Source of the DNA: Leptospira meyeri
Lineage (GTDB): Bacteria > Spirochaetota > Leptospiria > Leptospirales > Leptospiraceae
Assembly: GCF_004368965.1 (NCBI RefSeq)
Contig: NZ_SORO01000002.1
Location: 1 to 64,000, forward strand
Length of the DNA: 64,000 nucleotides
Direction: 5' to 3'
Positions 1 through 8,625 of this stretch are shown here, piece after piece. Under the pieces are notes generated by a model. It had not been told where the DNA came from and made no database searches. It saw only the letters and a list, made by a program, of their open reading frames with translations. Each line of letters starts with the position of its first letter. Within the stretch, counting starts at the first letter, position 1. Made by a program: the position numbers and the translations under genes.

Positions 1-200
1 ACAAGTAAAGTGTTGAAATACCAGAGAATATTGTATAGAATTGACTAGCAAAAGTGTAACCCATGTGAGTGATCTAATGTGTTACCGATGTGCCTTTCCA
101 TACAAAACACCGTTCCCGTAATGCGACATAAGATCAATTATGGGAAGTCACATATTGTCTCACATAAGAATCTACAAAGAAACCCCAGTCGTTGCATCAT

Positions 201-593
201 CTAAAAATCGAAAGTTGTTACCTCTTTGATTTCGCAAGAAAGTTCAACGGAGGCATAGTTTGGGAGTGCCAAACCCAAAAGGTAGATATTCTTTTCACAT
301 GAGTCCACGGTGTCTCGTTTGTAGTATTTGTCTGGGTTGATCTCGGCAAGAATTGGAATTAAAACTCCATTCAATAAGGAGGATGAGGCTTCTGCTCCAG
401 CCGAACCGACACCCAGTGGCGCAAATTTGACTCCATCAATCCTACGTGAAGCTTCTAACAGTTTTGCTTTCGCATCTGCACCAAGGATATTATCAGAACT
501 CAACCTAGCAAGTGTTGGTTGGCTGCATCCAATTCCAAAACTCATTAAGATGAGGAGGACATTTGAAAAGAAATAGGTTTGGTTCATTTTCAT
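201..593 (-). CDS. Small lipoprotein of unknown function
   Basis: The 130-residue product begins with a basic N-terminus and a hydrophobic stretch ending in a spirochaete-style lipobox with the lipidated cysteine at about residue 23 (FGIGC). It should therefore be exported and anchored in the inner or outer membrane. The mature part has one further cysteine pair (around residues 97 and 120) and is rich in small residues near 60-75. I do not recognise a functional domain; several Leptospira lipoprotein families have this size. It stands alone, 156 bases downstream of the next minus-strand gene. The lipoprotein call rests on visible signal features; the function is unknown. Confidence 0.7.
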   Translation of the reverse strand: MKMNQTYFFSNVLLILMSFGIGCSQPTLARLSSDNILGADAKAKLLEASRRIDGVKFAPLGVGSAGAEASSSLLNGVLIPILAEINPDKYYKRDTVDSCEKNIYLLGLALPNYASVELSCEIKEVTTFDF

Positions 594-696
594 AATTCAG
601 AAATCATATGGATTCTGAATAGAAAGTCAAATCGAAAGAATTTTCGAAATGGAATGGTTCTAAATGTGCAAAAGAATTTTAGGAATCTTGACCCCT

Positions 697-718
697 GTCC
701 CCAAAATTAGTTGGGGAC
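697..718. repeat. Perfect 8-bp stem hairpin between two minus-strand genes
   Basis: GTCCCCAA (697-704) and TTGGGGAC (711-718) are perfect inverted copies around a 6-base loop. The hairpin lies downstream of the HAMP-type membrane protein gene on the minus strand, but no T-run follows on that strand, so a classical intrinsic terminator is uncertain. It could be an mRNA 3' end stabiliser or a dispersed short repeat. Confidence 0.5.
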
Positions 719-749
719 TTTCTGGCCAAGCGACATAGTTGATTTGTGT

Positions 750-1298
750 TTACTTACGACTGGGAGAACCAGCCACTCGTTTTTGAATGACTTCATTCAA
801 CACTTCCACCAATTCTTGGAACTCATCACCTTTTCGAATGCGAATGGTTTCAATGGGATCTCCCGATGCCATACGCTGTAAAGATCGTTTGATACTAAAA
901 ACAGGCCCTGCCATTTTATGTGATTTGAAAACAGAAAATACAGTGATCAAAAGTAAATACAGGATAGAAAGTGTGACAACTGCATCAAACTGAATGGTAT
1001 ACATATTCAGTTGGTGGTCATAACTAGGAAGGTAAATCTCGCGAGGGACAAACTTCTCTTTTGTTTCACCAGGAGATGGATCTTCGTTTTCTACTTTCCA
1101 AAACACAGTTTGTGCATCCTGGCGAAGACGAAACACGGCACCTCCATCATACTTGGCTTGGTTCAACCAATAGAGAAAACCTAAAGTCACAAGTACCCCA
1201 GATATAAATAACAAAGAATAATGAGCTAAAAACTTTAATTGGAATTCCTTATCGATGAGATAGTGAAAACGAAAGGTTTTTTTGTGATTTTGAGACAT
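750..1298 (-). CDS. Two-helix membrane protein with HAMP-like C-terminal domain
   Basis: The 182-residue protein has a transmembrane helix at about 25-45, a short extracytoplasmic part of about 60 residues, a second helix at about 107-124, and a cytoplasmic HAMP-like segment (about 125-175, with the typical GDEF turn followed by an amphipathic helix). No kinase, cyclase or methyl-accepting output domain follows, so it looks like a stand-alone HAMP transducer or a truncated receptor. The gene follows the ECF sigma and FecR-like genes on the same strand with an 80-base gap, which makes a role in the same sensing system possible but unproven. HAMP assignment comes from pattern only. Confidence 0.65.
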   Translation of the reverse strand: MSQNHKKTFRFHYLIDKEFQLKFLAHYSLLFISGVLVTLGFLYWLNQAKYDGGAVFRLRQDAQTVFWKVENEDPSPGETKEKFVPREIYLPSYDHQLNMYTIQFDAVVTLSILYLLLITVFSVFKSHKMAGPVFSIKRSLQRMASGDPIETIRIRKGDEFQELVEVLNEVIQKRVAGSPSRK

Positions 1299-1378
1299 GG
1301 TTTCTTTTAAGGTATTCCCCTAGGGCGTTCAGGAAGACCTTCTCAGAAAAAGACAATATTGTCAAAAACTTATAGAGA

Positions 1379-2416
1379 TTAACGAATTTTTTCTGTTTCT
1401 AAGATCTTTTGGATCGGTATTTCAATCAAACCTTCTAATCCTTGGAAGTGAAGGTGTGTTTCTGACTGACCAAGAATGACTCCTCGGTATTCTGTTCCAT
1501 CTTCCAATCGTACAAGTTCTAATCTTGCGTGTTCTTCGTACAGCATTGACTCACGAGCAAGAATGGTTTGTGTTTGAAATGCTTTGAGTTCTTTCTCTTC
1601 TTTCGAATGCAACGCAGATGAAGAGAAAGGCAATGTTTCTCCAAGTTTGATCACCGTTTGTTGTCGGGAATTAAGAATGAGATCCCCTACTGCCACCGAA
1701 CCTTCTCGCACTGCCACAATTTCCGATTGTCCATCAAATTGGACGCTGAAAACAGTTCCTCTAACTTGTGTAAGATGTTCACCAGCCTGCACAACAAAAT
1801 GGCTATCTTTAGAAAGTTTAGAAACGGAAGCAAAGATCTTCCCTTTTTTCACAGAGAACTTTTGCGATTGAGAATCATTTGATTTTTCGATTACGTCCAT
1901 CACTACTTCTGAATTAGGAGTAATCCGCATCCAAGAACCAGTTTCAAAATCCAGATCAATTTGCGAAGTCCCTTCCGTAATGACAATATCTCCGGACGCT
2001 AGTTGGTAGAGTTTTACCAGAGGAACAGGTTTGGAACTTCCTTGCGGAAGAACGGAAACCTTTCCCTTCACTGAAGAAACAAGAACTTTTAGAGGTGAAA
2101 CCACCGGTTTGGATTCTTTGGCTGCAGAAACTGCCACTTCAGATCGATCTGGTGCAGATGGATTTAGGAAAAAAACAAAGAAAAGAGCCGCCGCAAGAGA
2201 TAAAGCTGACCCTCCAACAAATGCAAGCCCCATAGGTTTGCGGAAAAAAGAAATTACGTTATTGCTAGAAATTGGTTCTGGTCTGTATTCGAATTGGATC
2301 TGACGTTTTGATACAGTTTCCCAGGAAGGAAAAACAACCGATTCCGTCTTTTTGGCGGGTTTCCGAAGGAGTTCTTCCCATTTAGCGATTGTATGTTGCT
2401 TATCAAATTCGTTCAT
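1379..2416 (-). CDS. FecR-domain membrane protein, likely sigma-factor partner
   Basis: The 345-residue protein has a soluble N-terminal region of about 60 residues, a single transmembrane helix at about 63-84, and an extracytoplasmic FecR-like beta domain at about 110-240 (pattern GDIVITEGTSQIDLDFETGS and the following LTQVRGTVFSV). FecR-type proteins carry an external signal to an ECF sigma factor; many also act as anti-sigma factors. It starts 5 bases after the stop of the ECF sigma gene, so the two are almost certainly co-transcribed and functionally paired. No TonB-dependent receptor gene is next to it, unlike classical Fec systems, so the signal is unknown. Confidence 0.8.
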   Translation of the reverse strand: MNEFDKQHTIAKWEELLRKPAKKTESVVFPSWETVSKRQIQFEYRPEPISSNNVISFFRKPMGLAFVGGSALSLAAALFFVFFLNPSAPDRSEVAVSAAKESKPVVSPLKVLVSSVKGKVSVLPQGSSKPVPLVKLYQLASGDIVITEGTSQIDLDFETGSWMRITPNSEVVMDVIEKSNDSQSQKFSVKKGKIFASVSKLSKDSHFVVQAGEHLTQVRGTVFSVQFDGQSEIVAVREGSVAVGDLILNSRQQTVIKLGETLPFSSSALHSKEEKELKAFQTQTILARESMLYEEHARLELVRLEDGTEYRGVILGQSETHLHFQGLEGLIEIPIQKILETEKIR

Positions 2417-2421
2417 TGATT

Positions 2422-2940
2422 CTAATCCGGTACCAGATTTTCTCTTTTGGCTATGGCCAACACTTTCTCAGTGGCCCTAATGACCAAACGAGAAGCAGTA
2501 GAAACCGAAACTCCTAAGACCTCAGCAATTTGTACAAGCTGAAACCCTTCCACATTTTTGAGTAACAAGGCAGACCGCTCTTCTTCCGAGAGTTCTCCCA
2601 AAAAGGAATAAAGCCGATCTTCTAAGTCTTGGTATTCCGCTTTGGTTTCGAGTTTTGGATTGTGGCTATGAAACTCGATCTCATCGGAAACAATCTCTCT
2701 TGTTGTAGAAAACTTTTTAGCATAATTAATCGATAAATTGCGGGCAATTGTGTACAAAACCATGACGGACTTCTCTTCCGAAAGGCCAGCGTTACCATAA
2801 TGTTTATGGAAACTTAAGAAACTGTCTTGCATCAAATCCATTGCCGTGTCCGCATTTTGAGTGTACTTGTAGAGGAAGTCATAAATCCGTTTATGGCTTC
2901 TTTCATAAATTTGACTCATTGAGACAGTTTTGTCTGACAC
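2422..2940 (-). CDS. ECF-type RNA polymerase sigma factor
   Basis: This 172-residue protein has the two-domain layout of extracytoplasmic-function sigma factors: region 2 (with DLMQDSFLSF, the core-binding/-10 recognition helix pattern) at about 8-80 and region 4 helix-turn-helix at about 115-165 (LSEEERSALLLKNVEGFQ, then QIAEVLGVSVSTASR). It would direct RNA polymerase to a small regulon, probably including its own operon. The start used is a GTG; an in-frame ATG lies seven codons later. The FecR-like gene follows after 5 bases, supporting a sigma/regulator pair. Sure of family, not of signal or targets. Confidence 0.9.
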   Translation of the reverse strand: MSDKTVSMSQIYERSHKRIYDFLYKYTQNADTAMDLMQDSFLSFHKHYGNAGLSEEKSVMVLYTIARNLSINYAKKFSTTREIVSDEIEFHSHNPKLETKAEYQDLEDRLYSFLGELSEEERSALLLKNVEGFQLVQIAEVLGVSVSTASRLVIRATEKVLAIAKRENLVPD

Positions 2941-2969
2941 AATCTTGTATGTGTTGGTAAAACCGAGTC

Positions 2970-3026
2970 TCTGACAAGTAAAATCCCGTTCCTCTCTGTA
3001 AAAGTAAACAAACGGGACAGGTCAGA
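2970..3026. repeat. Nested inverted repeat between sthA and the ECF sigma gene
   Basis: An outer pair TCTGAC (2970-2975)/GTCAGA (3021-3026) encloses an inner pair TCCCGTT (2984-2990)/AACGGGA (3011-3017). On the minus strand it lies after the sthA stop codon and about 30 bases before the sigma-factor start. It could end sthA transcription or be an operator or leader structure for the sigma operon. Confidence 0.4.
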
Positions 3027-3042
3027 TTCTCAAGGAACTAGA

Positions 3043-4446
3043 TTATTTTTCTCTTAAAAGGGCATCATTTGCAGCATTTTTATAGGCACCAATCATTGTT
3101 GGGTAGTTAAAAATGTGTTCGGTGAAATACTCAATCGGAGCCTTGAGATTTACCACACACTGCCCAAGAGCAATGAGCTCTGTTGCTTTATCAGAAATGA
3201 TATGAACTCCCAAAACTCTTCTCGATTGGTTATCAAAAATGATTTTTAGAAGACCCACTTGGTCTCCACTGATCTGAGCGCGGGTGATGGTATCAAACCT
3301 TGCCATTCCCACTCCATAGGAAACTCCACGGGCTTTGAGAGCTTCTTCCGTTGGTCCAATGGTGGCAATTTCCGGCAATGTATAAATCCCAATGGGGAAT
3401 TCTTCTGCATCTACAGGCACCGATGGGTGACCAAACATATGTTTTGCGACATAAGCTCCTTGGTACATGGAGACAGATGCCAAACTAGGAAATCCAATGA
3501 CATCTCCACAAGCATAGATATTAGAAATATTGGTTTGGTAATTTTCATTTACCACAATTTGTTTTCTGTCGTTTGGAACGATTCCAACTGATTCTAATCC
3601 TAAGTTATCTACATTCCCCAATCTGCCACGAGAAATCAAAACTTGATTGACTCGAACCACCTCTCCTTTGTTAGTTGTGAGTTCGAATCCTTCTTCATTC
3701 GGAAGTTTGTTGTATTTTGTTATGGAAGAATCCACATGAATGGAAATCCCTGATTGTTGCATGATCCGAGTCATTTCACCCGATACATCTTCATCCAGAA
3801 AACCAAGGATTCGACTTTGGGAATCAAAAAGATGAACTTTCACGCCGATATGAGCAAAAATTGTAGCGTATTCCGACCCAATGATTCCTGCACCAACTAC
3901 GGCTAAAGAAGCAGGCATCTTTTTCATCGCAAAAAGCCCATCACTGTCGTAGACCAGTCCATCTTCAAAAGGAATGTTTTCGTTTGTGGGCCTACGAGGA
4001 CTACTACCCGTGGCAATGAGAATGTTCTCGGTTTCATAGACTTTTTTTCTACCGGCGGAGTCTGTCACTTCTACATGATTGGAATCGACGATCTTCCCCC
4101 AACCGGTAAGAGTAGTGACTCGGTTTTGGATCATTTGTTCCCGGGTGACATCTTCTTCTTTTTCAATCACAGTGGAGGCACGAAACATAAGCTCCTGTAA
4201 AGTAAGCATCGCTGGTTGTGGTGATTGTAATCCGTGTAGATTGGACAATTTTAAATTTCGATAGAAGCGACTTGTTTCTTGTAAGGATTTGGAGGGGATG
4301 GTTCCATAATGGACACAACCTCCACCCAAGTAAGGGTCTTTTTCTATAATGGCTGCTTTTTTTCCCATTTTGCTTGCTTGGATAGCAGCTTTTTGCGCGG
4401 CAGGACCGCCCCCGATGGCGAGTAAATCAAAACGATTGATGGACAT
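3043..4446 (-). CDS. sthA: Soluble pyridine nucleotide transhydrogenase
   Basis: The 467-residue flavoprotein belongs to the class I disulfide oxidoreductase fold: an FAD-binding GGGPAAQKAA motif near residue 12, a central NAD(P)-binding VVGAGIIGSE motif near residue 185, an ACGDVIG FAD motif near residue 314 and a C-terminal dimerisation domain. Where lipoamide dehydrogenases have the redox disulfide CxxxxC, this protein reads GGGCVHYGTIPSK, with the second cysteine replaced by threonine. This is the mark of SthA/UdhA, which exchanges reducing equivalents between NADH and NADPH. Length is normal for the family. It is a single gene, not linked to 2-oxoacid dehydrogenase genes, which agrees with the transhydrogenase call. 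Confidence 0.88.
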   Translation of the reverse strand: MSINRFDLLAIGGGPAAQKAAIQASKMGKKAAIIEKDPYLGGGCVHYGTIPSKSLQETSRFYRNLKLSNLHGLQSPQPAMLTLQELMFRASTVIEKEEDVTREQMIQNRVTTLTGWGKIVDSNHVEVTDSAGRKKVYETENILIATGSSPRRPTNENIPFEDGLVYDSDGLFAMKKMPASLAVVGAGIIGSEYATIFAHIGVKVHLFDSQSRILGFLDEDVSGEMTRIMQQSGISIHVDSSITKYNKLPNEEGFELTTNKGEVVRVNQVLISRGRLGNVDNLGLESVGIVPNDRKQIVVNENYQTNISNIYACGDVIGFPSLASVSMYQGAYVAKHMFGHPSVPVDAEEFPIGIYTLPEIATIGPTEEALKARGVSYGVGMARFDTITRAQISGDQVGLLKIIFDNQSRRVLGVHIISDKATELIALGQCVVNLKAPIEYFTEHIFNYPTMIGAYKNAANDALLREK

Positions 4447-4621
4447 TTGCTAAAAAAACAATACCGACGAAGTGAAAAATAGCAAGGAAAAATTGACAAA
4501 ACAAATCGGGAGTCCCGTTCTTCGTCTTTTTCACCTAACAAAGTACTACATGAAATACAAAATATCTTGCTTTGAAAACTCATGGTCTCATGTTTCATCC
4601 ATCCCTATGGAATTCTTTAAA

Positions 4622-7393
4622 ATGATCCAATCTGGACTTACTTCCGTCTGGAAAATCCTTTCCGAAGGAATTAGAGCCAAACTTGCATGGTTTACTGGCA
4701 CCCTAATTGCACTTACAATTCTTTTACTTTCTATTATCACAGTTCGCCAACAGACGGCCATCCTCTCCGAGAGTTATGAAAAACAAGCGGCAGTCTCCAA
4801 AAATTTCATCGCAAGTTTGGTGATGGAAATTGAGAATATATCGCAAAACTTAATTCGGATAGAAGAATTCAAATCAAGGATCGAAAGGCAAAGAGAAGAA
4901 CTAAAAAAGTATCGAACTGCGAAAGTGGTCACCAAGAAAAAAACAGTTTCTGTCTTTGGGTTCCAAACTAATCTTTTTGGATCACTTGGCACTTCCAAAG
5001 TAGTGAAGAAAGTAGACACTTTTTTTTCCGTTTATTTAACAAAGGATGATGTTGATGTTTTAGAACGTGAAATTCGCCACCAACTCCGAGAAGCAGCCAA
5101 CAGAAATATCAGTGAAAGAGAATGGAATACCCTTGTTAGCCTTGCATCTTCTTATGTAAGAAACGAAGAAAAGTATTTGGAGATACAAAAACAAACTCCA
5201 CCGGAAGATCCAGAGGCAAAAACAAATTGGGAAACCAATGTTAAAAATTTAAAAAAAGAAATTCGAAATCATAAATCACAATTGGACCTTTTTATAGCCA
5301 AGTTCTATGCAGATTCTAAAAAAAGAAAACTAGAAGAACTTGGGCTTGATACCAAACTCTTTCGGATCCAAACCTTCCCTCTTTCTGCAATGATCCAAGG
5401 GGAAACATCCCTTGCTTCTTTTGATACGCAGATCATAGATAATACATCCCCACTCGCCAAAATGGATCAGTTTGATCAGATGGAAGAGAGTTTAGTAGAA
5501 TCTTTCCAACGATTTTCAGATGATATTTCTTCACTTGATGAAAACGAAAAACAATATGTTTATGAATGGGAAGAAAGAGAAATCCAAGCCCTCCATTCTC
5601 CCCTTTTTCGTCATCAAAACTCAACGAAAAGAGCTTTCAACCTAAGTAGTGTTAAATCTAGCTTAGGAGACTATCGAGAAGTGATCAAAGAAGACTATCG
5701 GATCACAAATGAACTTTCGGAACTCATTCCAAAACTAAGAGAACGCATTCAATTTTTGAAAAATGCAAAACCACCGATCCCTCCCGCAAAGGACAAACTT
5801 TTTACCAGTTTCTATAAATCTTATGCGGAACTGATCGATGAAAGAGATAAAATCTTTGATGAAGTCACCACAAACTATCCCATACCGTTGGAAACTTGGG
5901 AAAAAATCGAAGCATTACGTAGTTTGCGCGATGTAACCTTAGAAGATTGGGTTTTGATGAAATTCAAAACAGATCCCACCGAATACGAACGTTATTACCA
6001 AGATCCTGATGCACGGGAAATTCAAAGGAATCGTTGGAAGGCCATTCGCAAATGGATTCTCACTGCCGAACAAGAAACTCCTACGAAAGAATTAAAAAAA
6101 CTATTCCCAGATGGAAGTTTTGGTCATTCCCGAAGTGAATCAGAAGAAATCATGTGGAAGTTAGATGGGACTCATCTTTTGGAATCGGAAAATGTTCCGA
6201 ATCTTGTACTACGTGATAATTTTTCTGGACTCATTCGAACACTGGTCGATAGAACCGATGGAATTCGTGCAATCAAAGACAATAGAAATCAAATTGTATT
6301 CACAGCCATTACCATCTGTTTGGTGGCAATTTTATTTGCTATTTTTATCTCGGGTGTGGTGGTCCAAAAAATTCGAAACATCATTCGAAGTGCTGAAGAC
6401 GTTGGGCACGGAAATCTTCATGTCCATTTTGATGATGGTGGGAACGATGAATTTGGGAATCTCACAGTCGCATTAAACCAGATGGTGTCTGGATTAAAAG
6501 AACGTGAAAAAATGCGAGGGGTCCTCGGAAGTATGGTGGACCCCGTGGTAGTGGGAGAAGCCCTCAAAGATTTAGAAAAACTAAAACAAGGAAGCGAAAA
6601 AATCATCACTGCTTTCTTTTCTGATATTGCTGGATTTAGTACGATTTCCGAAAAATTAAATTCCAAAGAACTTGCAAATCTTTTAAACGAATACCTGTCT
6701 GCAATGACCATCATCCTCAAACACCATGATGGTGTTTTGGATAAGTACATCGGGGATGCCATTGTAGGAGTTTTTAACGCCCCACTTGATGTGGAGAATC
6801 ATTGTTTAAAAGCCGTTTCTGCCAGTGTAGAAATGCGAGATAAACTCGAAATCTTAAAGGCAGAGTGGATCGAAAAGAATAAATACATTCCCGAAGCCCA
6901 TACTATGAAGTTCCGTATTGGACTAAACATGGGTTATGCGAAGGTTGGCTTTATGGGCACCGATGCCCTGGCTTCTTATACGATGATGGGTGATACTGTC
7001 AATTTAGCAGCACGCTTAGAGGCTGCTGGAAAAGACTATGGAGTTTGTATTTTGGTTTCCGAATTTGTTCATGATGAAGTCAAAGATCATTTTTTCACAA
7101 GAAAGTTGGATATTGTGCGTGTGAAGGGAAAAACAAAACCAGTCACTCTCTATGAAGTCAGAACTAAAAAAGGAGATGAGTCGGAAGAGGATCATCAATT
7201 TGTGGAAGCCTATGAAGCTGCCCTTTTCTCTTATTTGAACCGGAAGTTTGAGGAAGCAGGAAAAAAATTCTACTCTCTACTGACCACCACTGGGGATGAG
7301 GCATGTAAACTCCTCTGGGAACGTTGCCAATATTACTTAGAAACTCCCCCTGAACCGGATTGGGATGGTGCTTTTACAAGGACAAAAAAGTAG
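4622..7393 (+). CDS. Membrane-bound class III adenylate/guanylate cyclase with HAMP domain
   Basis: The product makes cyclic nucleotide at the inner membrane. Counting from base 4472 of the open frame, there is a transmembrane helix at about 70-92, a very long extracytoplasmic region (about 93-605) full of charged helical, coiled-coil-like sequence, a second helix at about 607-630, a HAMP domain (about 630-685) and a class III cyclase domain (about 705-900). The cyclase shows both metal aspartates (AFFSDIAGFS and DKYIGDAIVGVF) and the MGDTVNLAARLE motif. A tail of about 60 residues follows. The open frame extends to 4472 (GTG) with ATGs at 4550, 4607 and 4622; none has a strong ribosome site, and 4622 gives a normal cytoplasmic N-terminus before the first helix. 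Substrate (ATP or GTP) cannot be fixed from sequence alone. Confidence 0.85.
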   Translation: MIQSGLTSVWKILSEGIRAKLAWFTGTLIALTILLLSIITVRQQTAILSESYEKQAAVSKNFIASLVMEIENISQNLIRIEEFKSRIERQREELKKYRTAKVVTKKKTVSVFGFQTNLFGSLGTSKVVKKVDTFFSVYLTKDDVDVLEREIRHQLREAANRNISEREWNTLVSLASSYVRNEEKYLEIQKQTPPEDPEAKTNWETNVKNLKKEIRNHKSQLDLFIAKFYADSKKRKLEELGLDTKLFRIQTFPLSAMIQGETSLASFDTQIIDNTSPLAKMDQFDQMEESLVESFQRFSDDISSLDENEKQYVYEWEEREIQALHSPLFRHQNSTKRAFNLSSVKSSLGDYREVIKEDYRITNELSELIPKLRERIQFLKNAKPPIPPAKDKLFTSFYKSYAELIDERDKIFDEVTTNYPIPLETWEKIEALRSLRDVTLEDWVLMKFKTDPTEYERYYQDPDAREIQRNRWKAIRKWILTAEQETPTKELKKLFPDGSFGHSRSESEEIMWKLDGTHLLESENVPNLVLRDNFSGLIRTLVDRTDGIRAIKDNRNQIVFTAITICLVAILFAIFISGVVVQKIRNIIRSAEDVGHGNLHVHFDDGGNDEFGNLTVALNQMVSGLKEREKMRGVLGSMVDPVVVGEALKDLEKLKQGSEKIITAFFSDIAGFSTISEKLNSKELANLLNEYLSAMTIILKHHDGVLDKYIGDAIVGVFNAPLDVENHCLKAVSASVEMRDKLEILKAEWIEKNKYIPEAHTMKFRIGLNMGYAKVGFMGTDALASYTMMGDTVNLAARLEAAGKDYGVCILVSEFVHDEVKDHFFTRKLDIVRVKGKTKPVTLYEVRTKKGDESEEDHQFVEAYEAALFSYLNRKFEEAGKKFYSLLTTTGDEACKLLWERCQYYLETPPEPDWDGAFTRTKK

Positions 7394-7452
7394 GAAATCT
7401 ACGAAATATTTCAATAAAATGGAAATTTCATCCAATAAAGTATAACAAATTC

Positions 7453-7480
7453 TTGCATTTTCAGAGGTGACTTTTAGAAT
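7453..7480 (+). promoter_or_regulatory. Predicted sigma70-type promoter of the peroxiredoxin gene
   Basis: TTGCAT (7453-7458) and TAGAAT (7475-7480) are separated by 16 bases and lie 30 bases before the peroxiredoxin ATG. A clear ribosome site AGGAG (7499-7503) follows, 7 bases from the start. No obvious peroxide-regulator box was seen. Confidence 0.5.
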
Positions 7481-7510
7481 TGGAATCACTCATCTTACAG
7501 GAGACAAACC

Positions 7511-8146
7511 ATGGCACTACGTTTAGGCGACGAAGCACCGAATTTCCAAGCGGAAACCTCTGAAGGCAAAATTGACTTTCATGAATATTTAGGACAAGGT
7601 TGGGGGATTTTATTTTCTCACCCAAAAGACTACACTCCAGTCTGCACAACAGAACTTGGATACGTAGCAAAAATTAAACCAGAGTTCGAAAAACGTAATG
7701 TGAAAGTGATCGCACTTTCGGTTGACCCTGTTGACAGCCACAAAGGTTGGATCTCCGATATCAACGAAACACAAGGAACCAAAGTCAACTACCCAATCAT
7801 TGCGGATGCAGATCGTAAGGTATCGAACCTTTACGATATGATTCACCCGAATGCCAGCGAAACCACTACAGTTCGTTCTGTATTTGTTGTTGGACCTGAC
7901 AAAAAAGTAAAACTAACTCTTACTTATCCTGCATCCACCGGAAGGAACTTTGATGAACTTTTACGAGTGATTGATTCATTACAACTCACTTCTCAATTCA
8001 GTGTCGCAACTCCTGCAAACTGGAAAGACGGAGAAGACACAATCATCGTTCCTTCTGTTTCTGATGAGGATGCAAAGAAAAAATTCCCTAAAGGATTTCG
8101 CACGATCAAACCTTATTTACGTTACACACCGCAACCAAATAAGTAA
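7511..8146 (+). CDS. 1-Cys peroxiredoxin (Prx6 type)
   Basis: The enzyme reduces hydrogen peroxide and organic peroxides in the cytoplasm through a peroxidatic cysteine. The active-site pattern PKDYTPVC places that cysteine at residue 45 with the catalytic threonine at 42. It is the only cysteine in the 211-residue chain, so there is no resolving cysteine and the protein must be recycled by an outside thiol. The extended C-terminal domain (about 150-211, WKDGEDTIIVPSVS) is typical of the Prx6 class. It has its own promoter and ribosome site, and is followed by an intrinsic terminator and then an OsmC-type peroxidase gene, forming an oxidative-defence pair. Confidence 0.92.
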   Translation: MALRLGDEAPNFQAETSEGKIDFHEYLGQGWGILFSHPKDYTPVCTTELGYVAKIKPEFEKRNVKVIALSVDPVDSHKGWISDINETQGTKVNYPIIADADRKVSNLYDMIHPNASETTTVRSVFVVGPDKKVKLTLTYPASTGRNFDELLRVIDSLQLTSQFSVATPANWKDGEDTIIVPSVSDEDAKKKFPKGFRTIKPYLRYTPQPNK

Positions 8147-8157
8147 ATTTTAAACTT

Positions 8158-8183
8158 GGCGGGTTCTCCCACCCGCCTATTTT
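8158..8183 (+). terminator. Rho-independent terminator after peroxiredoxin gene
   Basis: GGCGGG (8158-8163) pairs with CCCGCC (8172-8177) around an 8-base loop and is followed by TATTTTAT. It sits directly after the peroxiredoxin stop and only a few bases before the OsmC start, so it may also limit read-through into that gene. Confidence 0.75.
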
Positions 8184-8189
8184 ATACTT

Positions 8190-8606
8190 ATGCATATCAA
8201 ACTGAGTCGTATTGAAACTCCTTATGTTTTAGAAGCATCAAATGAATCTGGAAATTCCATTCGTATCGATGCTTCTCCCGAGATCGGCGGAAAAAATTCT
8301 GGCCCAAGGCCCATGGAACTTTTGATTATGGGACTTGCTGGTTGTAGTAGCATTGATGTTCTAATGATTTTAACAAAACATAGAATTGAAGTCCTCGACT
8401 ACTCAGTAGAAGTAGATGCAGAAAGGGAAAAAGTTGAAGAAGCCAATCTATTTAAAAACATTCATATGAAATTCAAAGTGAAGGGAGATTTTAAAGAAGA
8501 ACAGGTAAAACGTGCCATTGATCTGAGTTTAGAAAAATACTGTTCGGTAGCCAAAACATTAGAAAAAACCGCAAAAATCACTTACGAATTTGAATTAGTT
8601 CCTTAA
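8190..8606 (+). CDS. OsmC family protein
   Basis: This 138-residue protein has the OsmC/YhfA fold pattern: GPRPMELLIMGLAGCSSIDV with the first conserved cysteine at about residue 52 and a second at about 117 in KYCSVAKTL. OsmC/Ohr proteins are dimeric thiol peroxidases that detoxify organic hydroperoxides; the YhfA branch, which this resembles in length and in its MELLIMGLAGC pattern, is less well characterised. No ribosome-binding sequence precedes the ATG, which lies just after a terminator hairpin, so translation or start choice is uncertain. The pairing with the peroxiredoxin supports a redox-defence role. Confidence 0.85.
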   Translation: MHIKLSRIETPYVLEASNESGNSIRIDASPEIGGKNSGPRPMELLIMGLAGCSSIDVLMILTKHRIEVLDYSVEVDAEREKVEEANLFKNIHMKFKVKGDFKEEQVKRAIDLSLEKYCSVAKTLEKTAKITYEFELVP

Positions 8607-8625
8607 ACAATCCCTTGGCCTCGCC

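Noticed and set aside
57..88. Imperfect inverted repeat GTAACCCAT/ATGTGTTAC near the left edge
   Set aside because: One mismatch and a 12-base loop in an AT-rich spacer with no gene beside it; may be chance. Nothing else is supported in bases 1-200.
1352..1363. 12-base palindrome GACAATATTGTC after the FecR-like gene
   Set aside because: Too short to form a stable hairpin and no matching copy was seen; could be chance.
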